From contig JAIRTV010000282.1 in the NCBI GenBank assembly GCA_031254675.1, positions 1-19,510 of the forward strand: 19,510 nucleotides of DNA, read 5' to 3'. Positions 8,315-14,226 of this stretch are shown here, piece after piece. Made by a program: the position numbers and the translations under genes. The DNA comes from Planctomycetaceae bacterium (GTDB lineage Bacteria > Planctomycetota > Planctomycetia > Pirellulales > Thermoguttaceae). Below the pieces are notes generated by a model that searched no databases, was not told the DNA's origin, and worked only from the letters and a program-made list of their open reading frames with translations. Position 1 is the first letter of the stretch; every line of letters begins with the position of its first letter.

Positions 8315-9496
8315 ATGAGTTCGGAGTATTATTCCCTTGAAAAAGCGGCGGAAGTGTTGGCACTTCCAACAGCAGAAGTCAATCGCCTTCGTGAAAAAAA
8401 CCAATTACGAGCGTTTCGAGATGGTTCGAGTTGGAAATTCCGCAAAGTCGATGTTGATAACTATTTAGCAGAATCAATCAAAAATCGCGGGAAAACCGAA
8501 AAATCAGCAAGCGAAAGCGATTTTGACTTGTTGAGTATGGACGACGAAGAAGAATCGCCAACTCTGTTGGCGGATTTACCGTCGTTTGATTCGCTGATGG
8601 AAGACGGACTTTCGTTTGGCGATGAAATGATTGATGCGGCTCCGGCTGCCCAATCAACATCCAAAATCACGCTCGGAAAAAATGTTTCCGATCAAGACAG
8701 TGATCTTTCTTTGGCGGATGATGATTTGATGTTATCGTCGGATGATTTGGTGTTGTCGGAAGATTCTGATATTTTGCCGGATTCGATTCGTTCTTCCGTT
8801 TCCGAACCTTCGGCGTCGGATATTGATCTTGCTGCGGATAACGATTTGGTGTTGGACGGTAGCGGTTCTTCGGGACAACTTGATCTTGCCGGTGACAGTG
8901 GACTTTCACTTTTGGATGTTGCGGACAATATTGATCTGCAACCAGTCGAAAAAGGCGGAAGCGATGTACAACTCGAACTCGACGACGATGACGATATTCT
9001 TTCGTTGGTGGATGATCAGTTGATGGTCGAAAAGACGTCAACGATTGCGATTCCGATTGAGGATGATTTCCAATTGACGCCGGACGCCGGATTTATTTCC
9101 GCTGATGATTCGGAAAGTGCATCTCAGGTAATTGCTCTTGACGAAGACAACATGTTTGCTACTCCGGGCGGGTCGTCGGGATTCGGAACCGAAATGCCAT
9201 TCGCTCCGGCAACACCTATTGCCGAAGAATCCTCTCAGCCAGGAATTGGATTAGATGCCGCACCGTTTGCTGCCGGTCCTACCGATTTCAATGTTCGCTC
9301 ACCGGAAATCGTTCCGCACACAACCGAGATTACGTACACGGTTGGGCATATTGTTTGGATTGTTCTTGCGACGATATTTCTTATTTTTCCTGGAATGATG
9401 ATTATGGATTTAATTATTCATATCTGGAGTTGGGGCGAACCGTTTGTGATTAACAGTTCGATCATGGATCTTGTGGTTGGCATGTTTCAAAAGTGA
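8315..9496 (+). CDS. HTH (excisionase-type) protein with acidic repeats and C-terminal membrane segment
   Basis: 393 aa. Residues 5-52 match the MerR/excisionase-like HTH_17 layout (YYSLEKAAEVLALP, then a RAFRDGSSWKFRKVDVDNYL wing). Residues 65-280 are Ser/Asp/Leu-rich with loose repeats such as DLSLADDDLML, DLVLSEDSDI and DLVLDGSG. Residues 343-371 form one long or two short hydrophobic segments, followed by about 20 residues. This implies a DNA-binding head joined by a flexible acidic linker to the membrane. Related HTH plus Ser/Asp-repeat proteins occur in planctomycetes as far as I know, with no established role. It follows the exported protein by 21 nt. The Shine-Dalgarno is weak, but ATG 8315 places the HTH at the N-terminus as expected. 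Confidence 0.82.
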   Translation: MSSEYYSLEKAAEVLALPTAEVNRLREKNQLRAFRDGSSWKFRKVDVDNYLAESIKNRGKTEKSASESDFDLLSMDDEEESPTLLADLPSFDSLMEDGLSFGDEMIDAAPAAQSTSKITLGKNVSDQDSDLSLADDDLMLSSDDLVLSEDSDILPDSIRSSVSEPSASDIDLAADNDLVLDGSGSSGQLDLAGDSGLSLLDVADNIDLQPVEKGGSDVQLELDDDDDILSLVDDQLMVEKTSTIAIPIEDDFQLTPDAGFISADDSESASQVIALDEDNMFATPGGSSGFGTEMPFAPATPIAEESSQPGIGLDAAPFAAGPTDFNVRSPEIVPHTTEITYTVGHIVWIVLATIFLIFPGMMIMDLIIHIWSWGEPFVINSSIMDLVVGMFQK

Positions 9497-9516
9497 ACGA
9501 ATCAAGAGTTTGGGAA

Positions 9517-10539
9517 TCAGAAATCATACCATAAACCGATTCCGATTTTGTGTTCCCGTTTGGCGAGGTGTTCGTACTGTTCACTGACGCCTCCAAAATA
9601 TTGAACACCCAAACGAAATAATTGATTGCGTGCACCACGCCATTGCCAACCCGCTTGAAGTGTGATATTGCCGTCGTATTGATGTTCTTGTAAAAGCATG
9701 ACATTGACGGCGGCAAATGGTTTGCCCCAAAATTCGTTGGTCGGGTACAACGAACTCCATTCCGCCCCAAACTGGAAATGCCAAGGTCTTGTCCGTTCAC
9801 CAAGCCAGAACGCATAATCTATTTCCGCATAGAGTTTCACACTTGGGCGAAACCGATAGGAAAAGCCCAAAATCAATGCTTCACGAACATAGTTAAGCCG
9901 TTGCGGATCAATTCCTTGACTTTGAAGACGTAAAATTCGTTCATCGCCCATGTGCGAACTCACATGATAATAACCTGTTCGTACTTGCCAAATTTTATTG
10001 CCGTAAGAGATCGGAAAACCAAACCGAAAATCTTGTGCGTCCATATCCATTTGGTTTTCTAGATCAAGTCGTAGGTGAACCGAGCCTTCCAAATCCAGTT
10101 GGAAACCTTCGGGATAAAGAACGCTGCGATTGCCGTACCGAACAACCGGAGCACGCCCGCCGAGTGTAATATCCCACATCCAATGTAAATCTTCATCATG
10201 ATTCCAAACGCCGCCCAAACGCGATTCGTTCACGCCCGCAAGATAACTCGGATAAATCAAACCCGCCGGAAATAATTGCCATGTCCAAGGCGGATTTTCC
10301 CTTGTTTGCATGGTAACAGGATCGGATACCGCAACGGCAGAAAGACGCGGAATGGACAATTCGGAATGGGAATCATGCCAAAATGGAGGAAGCGTTTCCG
10401 GTGTTTGACCAAGCAGCCGAATATTATGAGAAGTCCGGTGATTTTTTTGAGAATAGTTCAAAAACGGTTCGTCTGCATAAAGCAGAGAACTTGTTAGCAA
10501 CATAAACCAAAGAAACCCCAAAAATAAATCCCGCATCAT
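9517..10539 (-). CDS. DUF1207 family outer-membrane-type protein
   Basis: 340 aa from the ATG at 10539. The signal peptide (MMRDLF, then a hydrophobic core) probably ends after LLYA near residue 22. The segment WQLFPAGLIYPSYLAGVNESRLGG is the feature by which I recognise DUF1207. The rest alternates polar and aromatic residues in short strands (for example FQLDLEGSVHLRLDLE and KIWQVRTGYYHVSSH) and ends in WYDF, which fits an outer-membrane beta-barrel with a C-terminal aromatic. A TTG at 10584 would add 15 residues ahead of the signal and is less likely. The stop lies 20 bases from the converging HTH gene, with no obvious hairpin between them. Function unknown. Confidence 0.82.
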   Translation of the reverse strand: MMRDLFLGFLWFMLLTSSLLYADEPFLNYSQKNHRTSHNIRLLGQTPETLPPFWHDSHSELSIPRLSAVAVSDPVTMQTRENPPWTWQLFPAGLIYPSYLAGVNESRLGGVWNHDEDLHWMWDITLGGRAPVVRYGNRSVLYPEGFQLDLEGSVHLRLDLENQMDMDAQDFRFGFPISYGNKIWQVRTGYYHVSSHMGDERILRLQSQGIDPQRLNYVREALILGFSYRFRPSVKLYAEIDYAFWLGERTRPWHFQFGAEWSSLYPTNEFWGKPFAAVNVMLLQEHQYDGNITLQAGWQWRGARNQLFRLGVQYFGGVSEQYEHLAKREHKIGIGLWYDF

Positions 10540-10670
10540 CCTTAAATAATAAAGCGATTGGTTAACATTATTGTTAGACCGCAAGACAAAATTTCATTAA
10601 TTTTCGGGAATCATAGCAATTGACCGGCAATGAATCAAGAGCAAAAATGAAATCCTTCCTTTTCTTTTCA

Positions 10671-10718
10671 GGTAGGCGACCTTTTGCCGAAGGACTTTCA
10701 TCCGCGGTTGCATTGTCG
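10671..10718 (+). repeat. Degenerate copy of the palindromic repeat
   Basis: GGTAGGCGA followed by TTTTGCCGAAGG and a segment matching 15923-15965 (20 of 25 identical over 10694-10718 versus 15941-15965, with one indel upstream). It shares the start with the repeat island at 15654-15990. Confidence 0.55.
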
Positions 10719-10744
10719 CAAGACAATTCTGACCCTTGAAATAG

Positions 10745-10824
10745 ACTTAAAGACAAGGAAGCAATAGATTCAGGACAATACCAAATCGGGCATGTTTTGT
10801 CATGTTAAGTGAGAGAACAGGTCT
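10745..10824 (+). repeat. 80-bp dispersed repeat, copy A
   Basis: Matches 17341-17420 without gaps at 72 of 80 positions. It begins with ACTTAA and carries the inverted TTAAGT at 10805-10810, in both copies. Differences show no codon-position bias in the only long frame, so it is probably non-coding. Confidence 0.8.
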
Positions 10825-10940
10825 AATTCCGACTTCAAAAATTGAAAACCTTCGGAGAAATGGGTAATTTTCGGTGTTTGGGGCGTAACAAAATAGAGTT
10901 TTTCCACAATCCTGTGAGCAGCTATTGACATTTTTCGCTA

Positions 10941-11891
10941 TTACGAATTTTCAATCTGATCAGCTGCATTGCGGAGACCGAGAATAATTTCCCGAAGAAT
11001 TGATTTCGTATTTATTTTGGTAACAACATCAATATTGTTTGGCCATTCCGGTAAATTGCGTAAATCGAATACTGTCATCCCGCGTGTTAAGTGTCCCTCT
11101 GTTTCAATATCGACAGCCATTTCCTGCGTTTCAAACCATTCGGGATGCGTCATCACAACATAAGTAATTAAATCATGCACGTGAATTCCTTCAAGAGCAT
11201 AACATTGCCGATAAGCGTTGAATGCCGGTAAAATCATACTGCGAAGAAGTTGCCCTAGTTTGTACGACTCATCAGGAAGTCGGTCGAAATGAGTTAGCGT
11301 GAACATAATCTGATTGGTCACGTCCAACGGAATCAACGTTTTAGTACAAGGTGCACGGAAAACAGCGTGTGCGGATTGGACATCGGCGAAAATATTAAAT
11401 TCTGCACACGGTGAAACATTACCGCGTCCACAGACTGTCCCGCCGGTAATATAAAGATGACGAATCATTCGCGGCAATTCGGGATCACGTGCAATCGCTC
11501 TCGCAATATTTGTTAGCGGTCCCATGCAAATGATCATGATATTTTCGGGATCACTGTGAATCGCATCGCAAATAACTTTTTCTGCCGGATGTTGCGACCG
11601 AAGCTCCGCAACCGGCAACGGCGTTCCGCCAAGACCGTCAATCCCATAAACATGCCGGAAATCAAGAGGAGGAGGTTCATCGGGTTCGCTTCCCATTCCA
11701 AGCCGCGGAAGACGAGGCGGATCAAGAAATTCAATAATTGCCTGAAGATTTTTAGCAGCAATCGGAGCAGGAACATTACCGCCAACACTGGTAATCGCGA
11801 CTATTTCAATGGTTGGATCAAACACCGCCAAACAAAGTGCCATTGCATCGACAATTCCAGGATCGACATCAAGCAAAACTTTTTTAGGCAT
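10941..11891 (-). CDS. Inosine-uridine preferring nucleoside hydrolase family protein
   Basis: 316 aa; the family cleaves the N-glycosidic bond of ribonucleosides using a Ca2+ bound by an aspartate cluster. The N-terminal motif reads DVDPGIVDA (8-16), where the family has DxDPGxDDA: the metal-site aspartates D10 and D15 (numbered as in the Crithidia enzyme, which aligns without gaps here) are kept, but position 14, which contacts the ribose hydroxyls, is Val. Other expected elements are present: GPLTN (124-128), AEFNIFAD (163-170) and HD (239-240). The start ATG at 11891 has a good promoter upstream but no Shine-Dalgarno. It may be active with altered specificity, or a non-catalytic relative. 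It is separate from its neighbours. Confidence 0.9.
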   Translation of the reverse strand: MPKKVLLDVDPGIVDAMALCLAVFDPTIEIVAITSVGGNVPAPIAAKNLQAIIEFLDPPRLPRLGMGSEPDEPPPLDFRHVYGIDGLGGTPLPVAELRSQHPAEKVICDAIHSDPENIMIICMGPLTNIARAIARDPELPRMIRHLYITGGTVCGRGNVSPCAEFNIFADVQSAHAVFRAPCTKTLIPLDVTNQIMFTLTHFDRLPDESYKLGQLLRSMILPAFNAYRQCYALEGIHVHDLITYVVMTHPEWFETQEMAVDIETEGHLTRGMTVFDLRNLPEWPNNIDVVTKINTKSILREIILGLRNAADQIENS

Positions 11892-11946
11892 TAAACACCA
11901 ATACTATTACTAAACCGGTTAAAATTTCCAAATATTTACTCCCGTG

Positions 11947-11974
11947 TTTATACTGATTATAACAAGATTGTCAA
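11947..11974 (-). promoter_or_regulatory. Sigma70-type promoter of the nucleoside hydrolase
   Basis: On the minus strand, TTGACA (11974-11969), a 16-nt spacer and TATAAA (11952-11947). Predicted start near 11940, giving a leader of about 50 nt before the ATG at 11891. Six of six and five of six consensus bases make it one of the best promoters in the window. Confidence 0.6.
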
Positions 11975-12152
11975 GACTTCAAATCAAAGTCATTGGGAAA
12001 ACGTTTTGTTTTGATCGCACCAACTCTTACTGTTGGCAGGTTGGTTATTGATTTTCAGCAAACAAAGTAGGCAAAAGATTTACTTGAGATTTATCGTTGA
12101 ACGAAAATTCTATCGAATAATCACTAATTTTTCTTAAAGTCAAAAGTTCCGC

Positions 12153-12180
12153 TTGACATTTTTTCTGTTTAACATAAACT
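12153..12180 (+). promoter_or_regulatory. Sigma70-type promoter of the leader/DUF1559 unit
   Basis: Perfect TTGACA (12153-12158), a 16-nt spacer and TAAACT (12175-12180). The start would be near 12187, about 95 nt before the leader ORF and 340 nt before the DUF1559 TTG, so the repeat region is inside the transcript. The second DUF1559 gene has a similar TTGACA-N16-TAAAGT at 19169-19196. Confidence 0.5.
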
Positions 12181-12272
12181 ATGAAACTTAGCCGATTGTG
12201 ATTCATCGTTTTTTGCCGTGTTGTTTTTCGGCGAATGTTTCGCAATTATTTTGGCAAAACCTTTTAAAATAA

Positions 12273-12277
12273 AGGAG
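12273..12277 (+). promoter_or_regulatory. Shine-Dalgarno of the leader ORF
   Basis: AGGAG, 4 nt before ATG 12282 and 7 nt before ATG 12285 (the two ATGs are adjacent and in frame). Strong evidence that the leader ORF is translated. Confidence 0.65.
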
Positions 12278-12284
12278 AATAATG

Positions 12285-12407
12285 ATGGAAAATTTAATCA
12301 AATGTGTTGTCGGGATTTTGGCAATATTCTTTGCGAAAAGCCAAATGTTAAAATGGACAAGTTACATAAACCAGGGGGGGGGGGGGTTTTGGAGTGGAAA
12401 GTGGTAA
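12285..12407 (+). CDS. Leader ORF running into a poly-G tract
   Basis: 40 codons as sequenced: MENLIKCVVGILAIFFAKSQ, then MLKWTSYINQ, GGGG from the G-tract, and stop TAA at 12405. It has a basic residue followed by a hydrophobic run (residues 8-16), like a short signal or membrane segment. It has a strong Shine-Dalgarno and an upstream promoter. The second repeat copy preserves the same peptide frame (IFAMFFAKSQML), and the first five differences between copies are all at third codon positions, which points to past selection on the peptide. With one G fewer in the tract the frame would stay open through copy 2 to TAG 12538. May be a regulatory leader peptide or the true N-terminal part of a longer protein. 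Confidence 0.45.
   Translation: MENLIKCVVGILAIFFAKSQMLKWTSYINQGGGGFWSGKW
12374..12386 (+). repeat. Homopolymer tract, 13 G
   Basis: Thirteen consecutive G within the leader ORF, read as the last base of CAG plus four GGG codons. Tracts this long are prone to slippage in replication and to sequencing error. Confidence 0.85.
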
Positions 12408-12426
12408 ACGGATAGTGGGGAGGGGG
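12392..12426 (+). repeat. Heptamer repeats, first array
   Basis: Five 7-base units: GAGTGGA, AAGTGGT, AAACGGA, TAGTGGG, GAGGGGG. Seven is not a multiple of three, so gain or loss of a unit shifts the frame. Confidence 0.65.
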
Positions 12427-12497
12427 CCTTTTTTGGGGATTTTTGCAATGTTTTTTGCAAAAAGTCAAATGTTAAACTTGGCAAATTGCGCAAAACA

Positions 12498-12509
12498 GGG
12501 GGGGGGGGG
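12498..12509 (+). repeat. Homopolymer tract, 12 G
   Basis: Twelve consecutive G, 18 nt before the DUF1559 TTG start. With 11 or 14 G the copy 2 frame would continue into the DUF1559 frame. Confidence 0.85.
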
Positions 12510-12515
12510 CTATAT

Positions 12516-12519
12516 GGAG
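12516..12519 (+). promoter_or_regulatory. Possible Shine-Dalgarno of DUF1559 gene
   Basis: GGAG, 7 nt before the TTG at 12527. It is made by the heptamer array itself, so it may be fortuitous. It is the main reason to accept the TTG as an independent start. Confidence 0.4.
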
Positions 12520-12551
12520 TGGAGAGTTGAGAACGGATAGTGGAGAGTGGT
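12517..12551 (+). repeat. Heptamer repeats, second array
   Basis: GAGTGGA, GAGTTGA, GAACGGA, TAGTGGA, GAGTGGT. The array overlaps the TTG start and codes for residues 1-8 of the DUF1559 protein as annotated. Confidence 0.7.
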
Positions 12552-13666
12552 CAATTTTTCGACGTTATTCGGCAAAATTCTCAACTCCTTCACATTCTTT
12601 GCGATTCGGCTTTACGTTGGTCGAACTTCTTGTCGTGATTGCAATTATTGGTGCTTTAATTGCTCTTCTGTTGCCTGCCGTCCAAGCTGCTAGAGAGGCG
12701 GCAAGACGGATGCAATGCACAAACCATTTGAAACAACTAGGAATTGCCGTCCACAACTTTCATGACACCCAAAATGGAATTGTCCCTTCACATGTCGGAA
12801 TCTATCGAGGAAGCGTGTTTATTTTGATCATGCCTTACATTGAGCAAAATGGAATCTATACAGATTTTACTGCTCTTCCCGATGGTTTAGCAACCAATCT
12901 GCGAGCCGGCAGCAGCACATCAACACAGGACGATACAACAGATGTTTGGCTCAAAGTATTATCTGAAGATACCAAACGCGGCATGATGTCAATTCCATTT
13001 TATTATTGTCCCTCTCGCCGTACACCCGGAACAAAAAATCAATTGACAGCATGGCATCCGGGACCTCAACACGATTACGCTATTGTTGTTACTGGTAATG
13101 ACGGACGAAATAGTCATCAATATCCAACCGGAAATTGGTGTTACTATCAGTACGCCAATAATCATAACGAACAATTTATGCGAGAAACACAACATGGTCC
13201 CATTCGCGGCGCTGTACCAAACGAATTAGTAAACGGTTCAGAATTTAACTACGGAACCTATTCGTATAAATATAAAAATTACCAGAGTCGCGATGACTTT
13301 ACATGGTGGCTTGACGGAACGACCAACCAAATTATTATGGGAGAAAAACATATCCCGTTGCAATATTTGAATCAGTGTAATGTTGGCGGAAAAACGTGGG
13401 ATTGTTCCTGGTTGTGGATTAACGATTCGAGTAAATGGTCAATAGCCCGAGCCGCCGTAACAGATTATCCTTCTATTGCACGCCACCCGTATGCAGAAGT
13501 TACTCCCGATAATGTTCATGATATTGCTTTTGGAAGTTGTCATTCCGGTATCACGAATTTTCTTATCGGTGACGGTTCCGTTCGTGCAGCGTCCGTTATG
13601 TTGCAAAATGATTTATTTCACCGTCTTTGTGTCGTGAATGACGGTAATTCCGTAACCCTTCCATAG
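12527..13666 (+). CDS. DUF1559 protein with prepilin-type N-terminus
   Basis: 379 aa. The prepilin cleavage/methylation motif is FGFTLVELLVVIAIIG (27-42), with predicted cleavage between G28 and F29 and the conserved Glu at mature position 5 (E33). It is followed by the usual AVQAAREAARR helix, a long variable beta-rich middle, and the C-terminal family signature IGDGSVRAAS. Such proteins are abundant in planctomycetes and are thought to be assembled or anchored at the envelope through type IV pilus/type II secretion-type machinery; individual roles are unknown. The start is uncertain: TTG 12527 is the first in-frame start after the G tract, and the 28-residue leader comes partly from the heptamer array. 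A frame joined to the upstream leader ORF is possible if the G tracts differ in length. A lipoprotein gene starts 11 nt downstream. Confidence 0.9.
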   Translation: MRTDSGEWSIFRRYSAKFSTPSHSLRFGFTLVELLVVIAIIGALIALLLPAVQAAREAARRMQCTNHLKQLGIAVHNFHDTQNGIVPSHVGIYRGSVFILIMPYIEQNGIYTDFTALPDGLATNLRAGSSTSTQDDTTDVWLKVLSEDTKRGMMSIPFYYCPSRRTPGTKNQLTAWHPGPQHDYAIVVTGNDGRNSHQYPTGNWCYYQYANNHNEQFMRETQHGPIRGAVPNELVNGSEFNYGTYSYKYKNYQSRDDFTWWLDGTTNQIIMGEKHIPLQYLNQCNVGGKTWDCSWLWINDSSKWSIARAAVTDYPSIARHPYAEVTPDNVHDIAFGSCHSGITNFLIGDGSVRAASVMLQNDLFHRLCVVNDGNSVTLP

Positions 13667-13677
13667 TTTTCTTAGAA

Positions 13678-14133
13678 ATGTTCACCATGAAATCTCAGTT
13701 GTCCATTATATTACAGTTATTCTGCTCGCTCATTCTATTATTAACCGGATGTTCGGATCGGGTTCATGTTTCAGGAAAAATTTTATTGCGGTCGGGCGAG
13801 CCGGTCACCAAAGGCTTGGTCGTGTTTGAAAACGAAAAACTTTCGGGAATTAGCGATATTAAAACGGATGGTTCGTATTCCATTGGATTGATCAAACGCG
13901 GTGAAGGGATTCCGCCAGGAATTTATAATATTGCTATTCAGGCAACAGGAACAATGGGAAGTGTCAACAACGAGATGAGCAATATGTCATCAGACAATCC
14001 GCCCAAAGTCATTCCAGAAACAACACAAGTTGATATGAAATACACCTTGCCACAAACATCTGGATTAAGTATCATTATAGAAACCGGAAAATCAATAACC
14101 CATGATATTATTGTCGATCCGCCAAAACCTTGA
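13678..14133 (+). CDS. Small lipoprotein, regulatory/transthyretin-like fold
   Basis: 151 aa. An N-terminal hydrophobic stretch ends in a lipobox LLTGC with the lipidated Cys at residue 25, so the mature protein is membrane-anchored outside the cytoplasm. The rest (VSGKILLRSGEPVTKGLVVF, then TDGSYSIG and GIPPGIYNIAI) follows the seven-strand, carboxypeptidase-regulatory/transthyretin-like pattern common in small planctomycete lipoproteins found beside DUF1559 genes. ATG 13678 is used; ATG 13687 would remove three residues and is equally possible. It lies 11 nt after the DUF1559 stop, so the two are very likely co-transcribed and may act together at the envelope. Confidence 0.8.
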   Translation: MFTMKSQLSIILQLFCSLILLLTGCSDRVHVSGKILLRSGEPVTKGLVVFENEKLSGISDIKTDGSYSIGLIKRGEGIPPGIYNIAIQATGTMGSVNNEMSNMSSDNPPKVIPETTQVDMKYTLPQTSGLSIIIETGKSITHDIIVDPPKP

Positions 14134-14213
14134 CGTCAAATCGAAATATGTTACTATTTGATGGTTCATTTTCGTTTTTATTTTATTTGCAAAAAATTTC
14201 AAACATTTGTAAC

Positions 14214-14218
14214 AGGAG
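14214..14218 (+). promoter_or_regulatory. Shine-Dalgarno AGGAG
   Basis: AGGAG, 8 nt before ATG 14227, the same spacing as for the oxidoreductase at 149-1597. It rules out the longer frame starting at 14158. Confidence 0.75.
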
Positions 14219-14226
14219 AGTTTTTC

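Larger units (their letters stand above)
10540..10940. other. Intergenic region with two repeat families
   Basis: About 400 bases between the DUF1207 start and the nucleoside hydrolase stop. It contains a degenerate copy of the palindromic repeat (10671-10718), directly followed by copy A of the 80-bp repeat (10745-10824). A 60-codon minus-strand frame (10574-10756) runs through these repeats and is not supported as a gene. Confidence 0.6.
11892..12281. other. Divergent intergenic region
   Basis: About 390 bases between the nucleoside hydrolase and the leader ORF. It holds one promoter facing each way (11947-11974 minus, 12153-12180 plus). No gene-like frame with a ribosome binding site is seen. 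Confidence 0.5.
12312..12426 (+). repeat. Tandem G-tract/heptamer unit, copy 1
   Basis: Unit of about 115 bp: a coding-like segment (12312-12373), a run of 13 G (12374-12386), five bases, then five GAGTGGA-like heptamers (12392-12426). It aligns to copy 2 about 124 bp downstream, gap-free up to the G run. Confidence 0.8.
12436..12551 (+). repeat. Tandem G-tract/heptamer unit, copy 2
   Basis: Second copy of the unit: segment 12436-12497, a run of 12 G (12498-12509), seven bases and five heptamers (12517-12551). Its end is inside the DUF1559 coding sequence. Confidence 0.8.

Noticed and set aside
8667..9041. 124-codon minus-strand frame opposite the HTH gene
   Set aside because: It is the antisense of the Ser/Asp repeat region; low complexity produces a His/Pro-rich shadow.
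10574..10756. 60-codon minus-strand ORF before the DUF1207 gene
   Set aside because: It spans two dispersed repeats and lacks a ribosome binding site.
12285..13666. Annotating the leader and DUF1559 as one frameshifted pseudogene
   Set aside because: The DUF1559 protein is intact with its own SD-TTG, and the breaks coincide exactly with homopolymers, so slippage or sequencing error explains them better than decay.
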